In this document: in pieces, positions 43,357 to 52,920 of the stretch | How the letters are laid out: every line of letters starts with the position of its first letter | Position numbering within the stretch: the stretch's first letter is position 1 | The notes under the pieces: model-generated | Databases searched by the model: none | The model's input: the letters and a program-made list of their open reading frames with translations, nothing else | Told to the model about the DNA's origin: nothing | Made by a program: the position numbers and the translations under genes | NCBI GenBank assembly: GCA_050486205.1 | Contig: JBJHCW010000001.1 | Span: 434,001-498,000 of the forward strand | Reading direction: 5' to 3' | From: PWQG01 sp050486205 | Lineage (GTDB): Bacteria; Pseudomonadota; Gammaproteobacteria; Pseudomonadales; Pseudohongiellaceae | Length of the DNA stretch: 64,000 nt

Positions 43357-44616
43357 ATGAGCAAGGCCAATCTCTTTTACGCCCAGTCCGGCGGCGTCAC
43401 CGCCGTCATCAATGCCAGTGCCTGCGGTGTGATAGAGACCGCCCGTAAAAACCCGGATCGCATTGACCGGGTGTTTGCCGGACGTAACGGCATCATCGGC
43501 GCACTGCGCGAGGAACTCATCGACACCAGCAAGGAATCCGATGCGGACGTCGCCGCTCTGCGTCACACGCCAGCCGGCGCATTTGGTTCCTGTCGCTACA
43601 AACTTCAAAGCTTTTCCGACAATGCAGCCGAGTACGAACGTCTGATCCAGGTGTTCAAGGCACATGACATACGGTACTTCCTCTACAACGGCGGCGGCGA
43701 CTCGCAGGATACTGCCAACAAAGTCTCAATGCTGAGCATCAAGCAGGGATTTCCAATTACTTGTATCGGCATTCCAAAAACGGTGGACAACGACCTGCCC
43801 ATTACAGACAACTGCCCCGGCTTCGGCTCTGTTGCAAAATACGTGGCGGTCAGCATACGCGAGGCCGGTCTGGACGTGGCTTCCATGTGCGAAAGCTCGA
43901 CCAAGGTATTTGTCATGGAAGTGATGGGCAGGCACGCCGGCTGGATTGCCGGCGCGGCTGGCCTGGCCGCCGAACGGGAAGGTGACGCTCCGCACATCAT
44001 CATTTTCCCTGAAATTGCTTTTGATCGGCAGGCATTCCTCCTGCGGGTAAAATCCTGCGTCGACAACTATGGCTACTGCGCCATCGTGGTTTCGGAAGGC
44101 GCGCGGGACACCAATGGCAAATTCCTGGCTGACGCCGGCGGCAAGGATGCCTTTGGTCACACCCAACTGGGCGGTGTGGCGCCTTTTATCGCCAATATGA
44201 TCCGGCAGGAACTTGGCTTCAAGTACCACTGGGCAGTCTCAGACTATCTGCAGCGGGCAGCCAGGCACATTGCGTCTGCTACCGACGTGCAGCAGGCCTA
44301 CGCCATGGGGCAGGCTGCGGTGGAATTTGCACTGGCCGGCAAGAACGCCGTCATGCCAACCATTGTGCGGGACAGCGAACAGCCGTATCGATGGAGTATT
44401 GGAGAGGCAGCGCTTGCCGATGTGGCCAATGTGGAAAAACCCATGCCACGGGATTTCATCAGCGAAGACGGTTTTGGTATCACCGCGCGGGCGCGTCAAT
44501 ATTTTTCGCCACTGATCCAGGGCGAGGACTATCCGCCCTACAAGAACGGCCTGCCACAATATGCCCGGCTCAAGAACCGCTTACGCAAGCAGATACTGCC
44601 TCCCTGGCGACCCTGA
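43357..44616 (+). CDS. pfp: Pyrophosphate-dependent 6-phosphofructokinase
   Basis: A 419-residue phosphofructokinase. The loop GGGDSQDTANK and the PKTVDNDL motif, where Lys replaces the Gly found in ATP-type enzymes, point to PPi rather than ATP as donor. MGRHAGWIAGAAGLAA and the C-terminal CRYKL-type substrate segment also fit. It reversibly converts fructose 6-phosphate and PPi to fructose 1,6-bisphosphate, so it can serve glycolysis or gluconeogenesis. The glucose-6-phosphate isomerase gene pgi lies at 61 kb. Confidence 0.92.
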   Translation: MSKANLFYAQSGGVTAVINASACGVIETARKNPDRIDRVFAGRNGIIGALREELIDTSKESDADVAALRHTPAGAFGSCRYKLQSFSDNAAEYERLIQVFKAHDIRYFLYNGGGDSQDTANKVSMLSIKQGFPITCIGIPKTVDNDLPITDNCPGFGSVAKYVAVSIREAGLDVASMCESSTKVFVMEVMGRHAGWIAGAAGLAAEREGDAPHIIIFPEIAFDRQAFLLRVKSCVDNYGYCAIVVSEGARDTNGKFLADAGGKDAFGHTQLGGVAPFIANMIRQELGFKYHWAVSDYLQRAARHIASATDVQQAYAMGQAAVEFALAGKNAVMPTIVRDSEQPYRWSIGEAALADVANVEKPMPRDFISEDGFGITARARQYFSPLIQGEDYPPYKNGLPQYARLKNRLRKQILPPWRP

Positions 44617-44627
44617 TCAACTCAGTG

Positions 44628-45266
44628 TCAGGGTGAGAGCCTTTGCACACGCCATTGACCGCCCTTCTCCACAGAGTAGACAAATCGATCGTGCAGCCGG
44701 TTCTTGCCACCCTGCCAGAACTCAACCTGACAAGGCCGAACCCGGAACCCACCCCAGAACTCGGGTAATGGAATCTCCCTGCCTTCGAATTTTCGCTGAA
44801 TGACACTGTACTGCTCGTCCAGCTCCTTGCGGCTGCCTATGGGTCGACTCTGGGCGGAGGTCCAGGCGGCCAGCTGGCTTTCTTTCGGGCGGCTGAGGAA
44901 ATAGGCACGGGACTGCTCCACGGACACTTTCTCCGCCACACCACTGACAATGACCTGTCGGTCCAGCGCATGCCAGGGAAAGTGCAGGCTGACACGACTG
45001 TTTGCCGCGATATCTCTCGCCTTGCGGCTTTCATAATTGGTGTAGAAAACGAACCCCCCGGCGTCAAAACCTTTCAACAGGACGATACGCTGACTGATAT
45101 GGCAGTCCCGTCCGGCCGTTGCAACAATCATGGCTGTTGGGTCGGCAATCCCTGACTCCATGGCCTGGTCCAGCCAGAGTGTGAACTGCTGTATCGGGTC
45201 GGCGTCAAGATTGTCACGCCGGAGCCCGCCGCGGGTGTAGTCACGCCGCAAGGCCTGCAAATCCAT
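44628..45266 (-). CDS. pdxH: Pyridoxamine 5'-phosphate oxidase
   Basis: A 212-residue FMN enzyme. It begins MDLQALRRDYTRGGLRRDNLDADP, and shows RIVLLKGFDAGGFVFYTNYESRKARDIAANSRVSL-like FMN and substrate segments (e.g. FYTNYESRKA), and PEFWGGFRVRPCQVEFWQGG near the C-terminus ending VQRLSP. It oxidises pyridoxamine or pyridoxine phosphate to pyridoxal 5'-phosphate. pdxJ, which makes its substrate, is also in this window (51404-52132). It converges with the PPi-PFK gene. Confidence 0.96.
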   Translation of the reverse strand: MDLQALRRDYTRGGLRRDNLDADPIQQFTLWLDQAMESGIADPTAMIVATAGRDCHISQRIVLLKGFDAGGFVFYTNYESRKARDIAANSRVSLHFPWHALDRQVIVSGVAEKVSVEQSRAYFLSRPKESQLAAWTSAQSRPIGSRKELDEQYSVIQRKFEGREIPLPEFWGGFRVRPCQVEFWQGGKNRLHDRFVYSVEKGGQWRVQRLSP

Positions 45267-45322
45267 TCCTGTTCCTTATTCTGCCCTGTTTGGTATACCG
45301 TCCGGACCTGCAGCCCGGGCGT

Positions 45323-45955
45323 CTACCGAATGAATCGTCCATACTCCCAGACCTGCGGCCTGATGGTGCCGGTGGGATAATAGAAAGTACCCGGTCCATG
45401 TTTTTCGTTGGCAAAAAATGTACCGACATATCTCTGACCATCCGGCCATCGATAGGTTCCATGCCCCTGATACAGATCATCAACAAAGTCGCCGGTGTAG
45501 TTCTCGTAGTTCTCTGACAGCCACATCTCCGAATGCCGATTCGGACGCCAGTTGCTGACGCCAAAGAAATAGGAGCCGCGACCATGCCTGAGCCCGTCTC
45601 TCCACTCACCGATATAGAGCTGGGACACGCCATTCCAGAAGGTGCCGCGACCATGGCGTTCGCCGTTGACCCAATGACCTTCGTAGTAGCCCCGCTCGGA
45701 TCGGCTGACCATCAATGAGTATTTGCCATAGCCGTGGAACTTGCCATCCTGGAAGTCACCTTCGTACTCATCGGTGCCAAATTCGGTGCGGATCTCCAGT
45801 CGGCCATAACCATTCTGACAGTCCCCGGAGACACAGCTACGACTGAGCTCGGGCGAGCGCGGCGAAAGCGCCGAGACCGTTCCACTCCACAGTACCAAAA
45901 ACGCCACGGGAAAAAGTACCCTGAACACTGGCGTGACTCGGACAATCCAACTCAT
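45323..45955 (-). CDS. Exported MORN-repeat protein
   Basis: A 210-residue protein with a signal peptide (LFPVAFLVLWSGTVSALS) and about five MORN repeats, each of the form YEGDFQDGKFHGYG, with aromatic/Gly positions kept: YYEGHWVNGERHGRG, YIGEWRDGLRHGRG, YTGDFVDDLYQGHG, YVGTFFANEKHGPG. Bacterial MORN proteins are often surface or envelope scaffolds; a role here is not known. The ybbP stop lies 11 bases upstream of its start on the same strand, so it may be the last gene of that operon. Confidence 0.85.
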   Translation of the reverse strand: MSWIVRVTPVFRVLFPVAFLVLWSGTVSALSPRSPELSRSCVSGDCQNGYGRLEIRTEFGTDEYEGDFQDGKFHGYGKYSLMVSRSERGYYEGHWVNGERHGRGTFWNGVSQLYIGEWRDGLRHGRGSYFFGVSNWRPNRHSEMWLSENYENYTGDFVDDLYQGHGTYRWPDGQRYVGTFFANEKHGPGTFYYPTGTIRPQVWEYGRFIR

Positions 45956-45966
45956 TACTACCTCCT

Positions 45967-48552
45967 TCAGTCAACGTCTCGCAGCACAGAAAGCGGACTG
46001 GTGTTGACAACCTTGCGCGTGGCCAGCACGCCCAACATACCAATAAGCAGTGTGCCCGCCAAAGGACCGGCCAACCACGCCCAATAGTGCATGACGGGTC
46101 CCTGACCAAATACACGGGTCTGCAAATAGTACATACTCACTTCCGCGCCCAAGGTGGCAATGATACCCGCCAACAGGCCTATGAAGGCAAATTCAATTGC
46201 CAGGCTGTTCATGATCAGCGAGCGTGGCGCGCCCAGTGCGCGCAATACCGCGTTTTCCCGGAAACGCTCGTCCAGCGTCGCGTTGACACAGGCCAGCAGC
46301 ACAAGGGCACCGGCGAGCAATACCAGAAAGGCAATCAACTCCACTGCCGAGGTGACCTGGGCGATAATATTCTGGATCTGTTCGATCAGGGCATCGATCT
46401 CCAGTACAACAATGGTCGGGTACTCGCGCAGCAGGGCATTCAGGATCTGCTTCTGCTCACCGTCCATCAAGGCTGTGGACAGATAGGTAGCCCCCAGCGC
46501 ATCCAGTGTGCCTGGCGAAAAAATGAAAAAGAAGTTCGGCTGCATATTGTCCCAGCGGACGCTGCGCAGGCTCTGGACCTCAGCCTCGAATCGCTGGCCA
46601 CCGGCCTGAAACGCCAGTGTGTCACCGAGCTGGATACCCAACCTGTCCGCATAGTCGCGCTCGACCGATACATAACCGGCAGCCTGATCCTCGGTCCACC
46701 ACCGGCCGGCAACCACTTCATTGTCCGCTGGCAACCGGGATGTCCAGGTCACCTGGCGGTTGGCCATGCGCTGCTGTGCCTCACCATTGCCGTCACTTTC
46801 GGCTTCGGCAGCCTCGGCACTGGCCTCGGTCACCGATCGCTGATCATTGCCCCAGGATTCAATCGCCTGCTGGCCGTTGATGGTAAGCAGCCCTGCAGAG
46901 ACCATGGGATAGAACGGCATCGGCACAACACCACTGTCTGCCAGAAACTCGCTGATGCCACTCACCTGGTCACGGTTCACGTTCATCAGGAAGTGATTGG
47001 GTGTGTCGTCCGGCAACTGGGCTTGCCAGTCATCGATGAGATCGGTGCGCAGCAGCACCAGCGTGAGCAGTGACATGATGGTCAGGGAAAACACCATGAT
47101 CTGCAGCACACTCTGCTGTCGACGCCGCCGGGCCGCAGTGAGTGCAAGTCGCCAGGCACTGCCGGCACGTGCCCCGGCAGCGGCACTGGAGCGCAGCAAG
47201 ACATAACCCAGCACACTGATGACCGTCGCCACACCCAGCACCGACGCCACGAGAATCACCGTAAGCGTCAGATCGGCGCTGTACCAGAACACCAGCAGCA
47301 CCGCGCCGACGAAGCCGAACACATAGGGAATACGCGAACCCAGCCGATTGTCATCCAGATCCTTGCGCAAAACCCGCAGCGGCGAAGTGTTGCGCAGGGC
47401 CAGCAAGGGTGGCAGCGCAAATGACAGCAGACAGACCAGTGCCGTCATGGCGCCAATGACAAATGGCATGGGGCCGAATGGCGGCAGATCAATGGGTATG
47501 ACCGCGCCCAACAGTTGCAGGATGATCTGATGCACCAGCCAGCCCAGTAACGCCCCGGACAGGGTCGCCAACGCCAGAAGCAACATCAGAATGCTGAAGT
47601 AGATCGTGGTTATCTGGCTGGAGGTGCAGCCCAGGGTTTTCAGAATCGCCGCATAATCAAAGTGACGCTCGCTGTAACGCCTTGCCGTCAACGCAATGGC
47701 AACCCCCGCAAGCAATACAGCAAAAAGACTGCCCAGCATCAGAAAGCTTTCCCCCCGCGCCAGTGCTTCGGCAATCTCCTGGCTTTCATCGCGTACATCA
47801 CGCAACCGGAACTGGCCTGAGGACTCCGCACTCAGCCAATTGGCAAAGCTGTCCAGTTCGCGCTGGTCACCGGCAAACAGATAACGATAGCTGGCCCGGC
47901 TGCCGACCTGTATGACGTTGGTGGAGGCCAGGTCAGCCAGGTTGAGCATCAGTCTGGGTCCCGCATTGTCAACCATACCGCCCTGCTGGCGATCAGGCTC
48001 CTGTACAATGACCCGGCTGACGGTGAACGAGGCCTCACCCACATGAACCGTGCCACCCATGTCAATTTCCAGCGCCGGCACCACCCGTGATTCCACCCAG
48101 ACTTCCCCGGGCGCAGGACCGCCCTCCACGGCCTGGCCGGCAGCAAAGGGCCGGTCGGCCACCTGCATGTGGCCGCGCAATGGATAACTGTCACTGACCG
48201 CCTTGGCTGCCACCAGCACGTTTCCCGTATCGGAAAAAGCCATGGAGCTGAAGGCCACTATCTCTGCTGTCCTGAGGCCTCTGATACGCGCCTCATCCAG
48301 CCAGGCTTCGGGCGCCGGCTCGCGGCCACTGAGCACCCGATCGGCCGCCAGCATATTGGCCGATTCCAGCAGCAACGCCTGCTGCAGTCGGTCAGTAAAC
48401 AACGCAATACCGGTCACCGAGGTCACGGCCATGACTAGTGCCAGAAACAACAGACGCAACTCGCCACCACGCCAGTCACGCCACATCAGTTTCCGCGCCA
48501 GGCGCAGCAGGGTGGCAACGCCAGGCGTATTGCTATTGGCGGCATCAGACAT
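45967..48552 (-). CDS. ybbP: ABC transporter permease, YbbP/FtsX type
   Basis: An 861-residue inner-membrane protein. The N-terminus (LMWRDWRGGELRLLFLALVMAV) leads into a large periplasmic domain followed by FtsX-type helices around residues 250-400, a second periplasmic region and closing helices (ATLGAEVSMYYLQTRV). It pairs with the ATPase encoded immediately upstream to form a MacB-like or LolCDE-like complex; E. coli ybbAP has no settled role. ATG 48552 overlaps the ybbA end by eight bases. Confidence 0.88.
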   Translation of the reverse strand: MSDAANSNTPGVATLLRLARKLMWRDWRGGELRLLFLALVMAVTSVTGIALFTDRLQQALLLESANMLAADRVLSGREPAPEAWLDEARIRGLRTAEIVAFSSMAFSDTGNVLVAAKAVSDSYPLRGHMQVADRPFAAGQAVEGGPAPGEVWVESRVVPALEIDMGGTVHVGEASFTVSRVIVQEPDRQQGGMVDNAGPRLMLNLADLASTNVIQVGSRASYRYLFAGDQRELDSFANWLSAESSGQFRLRDVRDESQEIAEALARGESFLMLGSLFAVLLAGVAIALTARRYSERHFDYAAILKTLGCTSSQITTIYFSILMLLLALATLSGALLGWLVHQIILQLLGAVIPIDLPPFGPMPFVIGAMTALVCLLSFALPPLLALRNTSPLRVLRKDLDDNRLGSRIPYVFGFVGAVLLVFWYSADLTLTVILVASVLGVATVISVLGYVLLRSSAAAGARAGSAWRLALTAARRRRQQSVLQIMVFSLTIMSLLTLVLLRTDLIDDWQAQLPDDTPNHFLMNVNRDQVSGISEFLADSGVVPMPFYPMVSAGLLTINGQQAIESWGNDQRSVTEASAEAAEAESDGNGEAQQRMANRQVTWTSRLPADNEVVAGRWWTEDQAAGYVSVERDYADRLGIQLGDTLAFQAGGQRFEAEVQSLRSVRWDNMQPNFFFIFSPGTLDALGATYLSTALMDGEQKQILNALLREYPTIVVLEIDALIEQIQNIIAQVTSAVELIAFLVLLAGALVLLACVNATLDERFRENAVLRALGAPRSLIMNSLAIEFAFIGLLAGIIATLGAEVSMYYLQTRVFGQGPVMHYWAWLAGPLAGTLLIGMLGVLATRKVVNTSPLSVLRDVD

Positions 48553-49258
48553 GTGCAGCAGGCTCCACCGACGAGGGATCAGCGGGTTCATTGATCTCAT
48601 CGGACACAATCTGTCCTGCCACCAGACGAATCATGCGATGACAGCGCCGCGCCAGATCCTCATCATGGGTGACAAGCACCAGCGTGGTACTGAACTCACG
48701 ATTCAGACTGAACAGCAGAGCCTCAACACGTGCACCGGTCTCCGCATCCAGATTGCCAGTGGGCTCATCGGCGAACAGCACCCTGGCTTCGGATGCAAAC
48801 GCACGGGCAATGGCAACACGTTGCTGCTCACCACCGGACAGCTGCCGCGGGTAGTGCTTCAGGCGATGCTCCAGCCCCACGCGAGCCAACAACCGGGCAG
48901 CCTTGTCGCGGGCCTGGGCATCATTTTTCAGTTCCAGTGGCAGCATCACATTTTCCAGCGCAGTAAGACTCGGCAACAGCTGGAAGGACTGGAACACAAA
49001 ACCGACCAGGCGGCTGCGCAGCGAGGCCCGTTGCTCTTCATCCATCGCCGCCAGGGAGTGACCATCGAGTTTGACATCCCCACTGCTGGCGCTGTCCAGC
49101 CCGGCCATCAAACCGAGCAGAGTGGATTTGCCGGATCCCGATGCTCCTACAATGGCGACGGTCTCCCCGTCAGCAACGCGCAGGTCGATATTGTCCAGTA
49201 TGACCAGTTCACCTTCACTGGTGGAGACACGCTTGCTGAGCTTTTCCACGTCAATCAT
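48545..49258 (-). CDS. ybbA: ABC transporter ATP-binding protein YbbA
   Basis: A 237-residue ATPase of the MacB/LolD class. Walker A GASGSGKST near residue 40, signature LSGGEQQRVAIARAF, Walker B VLFADEPTGNLD, and the D-loop. It energises the YbbP permease and is translated together with it (eight-base overlap). It is read away from tesA, the conserved tesA-ybbA-ybbP divergent arrangement known from E. coli, which strengthens the naming. Confidence 0.95.
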   Translation of the reverse strand: MIDVEKLSKRVSTSEGELVILDNIDLRVADGETVAIVGASGSGKSTLLGLMAGLDSASSGDVKLDGHSLAAMDEEQRASLRSRLVGFVFQSFQLLPSLTALENVMLPLELKNDAQARDKAARLLARVGLEHRLKHYPRQLSGGEQQRVAIARAFASEARVLFADEPTGNLDAETGARVEALLFSLNREFSTTLVLVTHDEDLARRCHRMIRLVAGQIVSDEINEPADPSSVEPAAHV

Positions 49259-49358
49259 AGGTCTGTATTCCCGTGTTTTGCTTCAATGCCAGACAATTGT
49301 TGGTACTGTTATACGGCCGCCGGGACAGTCACAGTTCACTGACCGCGCCGAACCGACG

Positions 49359-49387
49359 TTGAATTAAGGTCGTAATGACCTTATTGT
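49359..49387 (+). promoter_or_regulatory. tesA promoter whose spacer is filled by an inverted repeat
   Basis: TTGAAT (49359-49364) and TATTGT (49382-49387) are 17 bases apart, 49 bases before the tesA ATG. The 19-base inverted repeat TAAGGTCGTAATGACCTTA (49365-49383, seven-base arms) fills the whole spacer and the first bases of the -10. A protein bound there would block or reshape the promoter. The identity of the regulator is not visible. Confidence 0.5.
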
Positions 49388-49435
49388 CTCCGATATGGGA
49401 ACAGGACACATCCACTAACGCGGCAAAGGCACTCA

Positions 49436-50080
49436 ATGTCACGACTTATGACAATAACGCGCTCGCTGACCGGACTGCTGTTGATTACCGTGCTGGCGGC
49501 ATCAACTGCGGCCATGGCTGCCAATGGCCGGGAAAGTGGCACCATACTGGTGATGGGTGACAGTCTCAGTGCCGCCTATCGCATGGACGAACGTGATGGC
49601 TGGGTATATCTGCTGTCGCAGCGCATTCAGCGCAGTGAGCTGCCCTACGAGGTGATCAACGCCAGTGTCAGTGGCGAGACCACAGCGGGCGGCCTGTCAC
49701 GCCTGCCGGCCTTGCTGGAAACCCACTCACCGCAGATCGTGATCCTGCAACTGGGCGGCAACGACGGACTGCGTGGATTACCGGTTCCCACCATCCGGCA
49801 GAACCTGCTGGAGATGGTCCGCCTCAGTCAGCAGGCCGGTGCCCAGGTGCTGCTTGCCGGCATACAGATCCCGCCCAATTATGGCCCACGTTATACCGAA
49901 CCCTTTGCTGCACAATATGGTGAAATTGCAGCGTCCATGCAATTAGCCTGGTTACCGTTCCTGCTTGAGGATGTAGCGGAACATCGTGCCCTGATGCAGG
50001 ACGATGGCATCCATCCTACCGAAGAAGCACAAGCAATCATTCTTGATAACGTCTGGCCGGTACTCAGCGAGCTGTTGTGA
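49436..50080 (+). CDS. tesA: Thioesterase/lysophospholipase TesA (SGNH hydrolase)
   Basis: A 214-residue exported SGNH-fold esterase. Signal peptide ending in AAMAANG; block I GDSLSAAYRM holds the catalytic Ser, LGGNDGLRG is block III, and DGIHPTEEAQ carries the Asp and His of block V. The family hydrolyses acyl-CoA, phospholipid and peptide esters in the periplasm. AAAGG lies seven bases before ATG 49436. Its divergent neighbour is ybbA. It converges with an MFS gene six bases after its stop. Confidence 0.94.
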   Translation: MSRLMTITRSLTGLLLITVLAASTAAMAANGRESGTILVMGDSLSAAYRMDERDGWVYLLSQRIQRSELPYEVINASVSGETTAGGLSRLPALLETHSPQIVILQLGGNDGLRGLPVPTIRQNLLEMVRLSQQAGAQVLLAGIQIPPNYGPRYTEPFAAQYGEIAASMQLAWLPFLLEDVAEHRALMQDDGIHPTEEAQAIILDNVWPVLSELL

Positions 50081-50086
50081 CCCCGG

Positions 50087-51376
50087 TCAGTTCCCGGTTC
50101 CGGTTTTCCTGCCGACCTGCCGCGCCTCCGGACGTTGATCGGTGATGATCATCAGCATGACCGCGGCCACCAGGTTCAGCACCGCCATGGCAATAAAGGC
50201 ATTGTCATAATTACCATAACGATCGTAGTGCCAGGCAGCAATGACCGGACCGAGCGCTGTCACGGCCAGCGTAAACGGAAGCGCCGTGGACCGGACAGAT
50301 CCCAGATACCTGCGACCGAAGACCGAGGCCCATATCACTTCCTGCAGGGGTATCAGACCACCCCAGCCCACACCCATCATCAGAAAGGCACCATAGACCA
50401 GGGCATTGTTTCCGGCCTGCACTGCCAGCACAATGATGATCATTGACAGCCCGGTAATGGTTGCCCCGAGTGCCGCCAGCGGGCGCGCCCGGTAACGATC
50501 GATCAAATAACCCCAGAACGGCTTGCTGATAAAGGACGGAATCGAACTCAGCGAGATCATGGACGCGGCCACGTAGGGCGAAAATCCAGCATCGGTCATG
50601 AACGGTACAGCCTGCAGCAGTATGACCGTAATCGAGATCTGGAACAGGCCAAAGGCAGTAACCAGTACGTAGAACCGTCCCGTGCGCACCGCCTGCGCCC
50701 GGGTCAGGGAGCTGCTGTAGTCCAGCGCAGCAGCTGCACCATGGCCTGCGCTGATCTGCTCCTGCGTATGGCCGTCCGGATGCAGTGCGTAGTCTTCCGG
50801 GCTACGCCGCACAATCAGCGCAGCCGGCAATATCAGCGCTGCAGCGCCAATACCCAGCACATGCCAGGCACCACGCCAGTCCAGCATCTCGATCAGCCAG
50901 GTGGTAAACGGTGGCAGCAGGATGCCAGCCAGCGAAATACCCATGGCTGCCAGTGCCACCGCGCGGCCACGTCGCTGAACAAACCACTTGCCCAGCGTGA
51001 CATTGACCACCAGATTACCAATCATTGCAGCGCCAACGGTGACCACAATGCCGTTGATCAACACCCACTGGGTCAGCGTCTGAACGCTGCCCAGCGAATA
51101 AACGGCAATCGACATGATGACCAGACCAACGAGCATGAAAGGCCGACCACCATACCGGTCAATACCAGCTCCTATGGCAAATCCGGTAAAGGCGGCCACC
51201 ATCTGCCCGAGAGACCGGGCCGATGTGAATTCAGCGCGACTCCAGCCCATATCCAGTGTCATGGGCACCAGAAACGGGCCAACCACATAGTTCTGCAGCC
51301 CCACCGAAACAAACTGGGTGACAAACGCTGCGGCTATGATCCAGTAACCGTAGAACAGCGGTTGTTTCAGTGTCAC
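50087..51376 (-). CDS. MFS transporter, monocarboxylate/oxalate-like
   Basis: A 429-residue inner-membrane transporter with 12 predicted helices. YGYWIIAAAFVTQFVSVGLQ begins helix 1 and the GAGIDRYGGRPFMLVG loop is the MFS motif A; the middle loop is cytoplasmic and carries SPEDYALHPDGHT, common in the monocarboxylate and oxalate:formate exchanger branch. Substrate unknown. It shares the strand with pdxJ upstream, 27 bases apart, but their relationship is unclear. Confidence 0.88.
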   Translation of the reverse strand: MTLKQPLFYGYWIIAAAFVTQFVSVGLQNYVVGPFLVPMTLDMGWSRAEFTSARSLGQMVAAFTGFAIGAGIDRYGGRPFMLVGLVIMSIAVYSLGSVQTLTQWVLINGIVVTVGAAMIGNLVVNVTLGKWFVQRRGRAVALAAMGISLAGILLPPFTTWLIEMLDWRGAWHVLGIGAAALILPAALIVRRSPEDYALHPDGHTQEQISAGHGAAAALDYSSSLTRAQAVRTGRFYVLVTAFGLFQISITVILLQAVPFMTDAGFSPYVAASMISLSSIPSFISKPFWGYLIDRYRARPLAALGATITGLSMIIIVLAVQAGNNALVYGAFLMMGVGWGGLIPLQEVIWASVFGRRYLGSVRSTALPFTLAVTALGPVIAAWHYDRYGNYDNAFIAMAVLNLVAAVMLMIITDQRPEARQVGRKTGTGN

Positions 51377-51403
51377 AATCGGATACTCGGCTTCTGCATG
51401 AAG

Positions 51404-52132
51404 TCATCCACCGGTAATCGCAAGGTACTGCCGGACCACTGACTCCATTCCCTGCTCCAGCGACTCCACAACCAGTGCGTGGCCGATGGAAACTTCCAGA
51501 ATACCGGGTATCTCCAGGAACCGGGCCAGATTGTCCAGATTCAGATCATGGCCGGCGTTGAGACCGATGCCGGCCTGGCGGGCAGACTCAGCAGTGTGCC
51601 TGTACTGATCCCAGACGGCCTGCTCCTGCGCTGTACCATAGGCGCGCGCAAATGCCTCAGTGTAAAGTTCGACCCGATCCGGGCGCAGCGCCGCCACTTT
51701 CTCTGCCATATTCGGATCGGGGTCCAGAAACAGGCTGCTGCGCACCCCCATGTCGCGCAATCGTGTCAGTACGGTATTGAGCAGGCCCGCATTGGCTTCC
51801 GGATCCCAGCCATGATCGGAGGTCAACTGACCCGGCTCGTCAGGCACCAGGGTACACTGCGCCGGTCGCACCTGCTCGATGAGCTTCAGGAATTCCGGAG
51901 ACGGATAACCCTCAATATTGAACTCGATATCCGGGTGATCAGCGAGCCACGCACCGATGTCCTGAACATCGGTGCGGGTGATATGACGTTCATCCGGCCG
52001 CGGATGGACCGTGATACCCTTGACGCCGAACCCGGCAATACGCTCCACAAAACCCAGCAGATCTGGATACCCTGTACCGCGTGAATTACGCAGCAGAGCA
52101 ATCTTGTTGACGTTGACACTCAGTACCGTCAT
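51404..52132 (-). CDS. pdxJ: Pyridoxine 5'-phosphate synthase
   Basis: A 242-residue TIM-barrel enzyme. It begins LSVNVNKIALLRNSRGTGYPD, which is the PdxJ active-site His/Asn strand, then ITVHPRPDERHI, the Glu in IEGYPS, LVPDEPGQLTSDHGW and GIGLNAGHDLNLDNL near the end. It condenses 1-deoxyxylulose 5-phosphate with 3-hydroxy-1-aminoacetone phosphate. PdxH in this window acts next in the pathway. Confidence 0.96.
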   Translation of the reverse strand: MTVLSVNVNKIALLRNSRGTGYPDLLGFVERIAGFGVKGITVHPRPDERHITRTDVQDIGAWLADHPDIEFNIEGYPSPEFLKLIEQVRPAQCTLVPDEPGQLTSDHGWDPEANAGLLNTVLTRLRDMGVRSSLFLDPDPNMAEKVAALRPDRVELYTEAFARAYGTAQEQAVWDQYRHTAESARQAGIGLNAGHDLNLDNLARFLEIPGILEVSIGHALVVESLEQGMESVVRQYLAITGG

Positions 52133-52137
52133 TGGTT

Positions 52138-52920
52138 TCAGAGCTCCTGTTTCCTGAAAAACTCGCTGACCAGCCGATTGAAAGTTTCAGGCTTTTCGGC
52201 ATGAAGCCAGTGGCCGGCCTGCATGAGGGTCTTCACCGTGGCCCCGGGAAATCGTGTGAGTATGGCATCCCGGTGTTTCTGTTGTATATATCCCGAGTGA
52301 TCACCGCGCAGGAACAGCACCGGCCCCTCATAGACACCATCACCTGCTGGTGCCCGTCTCAGGTTTTCATAACTCTGTTCCAGAACCGGGAGATTGATAC
52401 GCCACATAAACCGGCCACCATCTTCGTCACTGCGAACCAGGTTGCTCAGCAGGAACTGACGCACCAGCTCATCGTCTACATACTCAGCCAGGATTGTGTC
52501 GGCCTCCGTGCGTGAACCGACACTACCCGGATCAATGGCCAGCAACCCTTCGAATATGCCCTCGTGTTCACCCTGGTAATCCACCGGGGCGATATCGGCA
52601 ACCACCAATGCCTGTATACGATCGGGATGATCCAGCGCCAACTGCATGGCTACCTTGCCACCCATGGAATGGCCCAGCATAAAACAACGATCAATGCCTG
52701 CCTCATCCATGTAGGCCAGCACGTCGGCCGCCATGGTCGGGTAATCCATCACATCGTGGTGCTGGGAATTGCCATGATTGCGCAGGTCCAGCGCATGGAC
52801 GGCAAAGTGTTCCGCCCATTTCCGGGCCTGCCAGTTCCAGTTCATGGCACTGCCAAACAGGCCATGCAGGATCAACATCGGAGTACCGGTTTCGGAGTAC
52901 CGCCTGGCGTGCAGTTGCAT
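52138..52920 (-). CDS. Alpha/beta hydrolase (YbfF-like esterase)
   Basis: A 260-residue hydrolase. LHGLFGSAMNWNWQARKWA is the oxyanion region, GHSMGGKVAMQLAL has the Ser nucleophile near residue 88, and AGHWLHAEKPETF carries the His. Close in pattern to E. coli YbfF, an acyl-CoA/short-chain esterase. ATG 52920 overlaps the bcp stop by one base (TGATG), so translation is coupled. Confidence 0.9.
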   Translation of the reverse strand: MQLHARRYSETGTPMLILHGLFGSAMNWNWQARKWAEHFAVHALDLRNHGNSQHHDVMDYPTMAADVLAYMDEAGIDRCFMLGHSMGGKVAMQLALDHPDRIQALVVADIAPVDYQGEHEGIFEGLLAIDPGSVGSRTEADTILAEYVDDELVRQFLLSNLVRSDEDGGRFMWRINLPVLEQSYENLRRAPAGDGVYEGPVLFLRGDHSGYIQQKHRDAILTRFPGATVKTLMQAGHWLHAEKPETFNRLVSEFFRKQEL

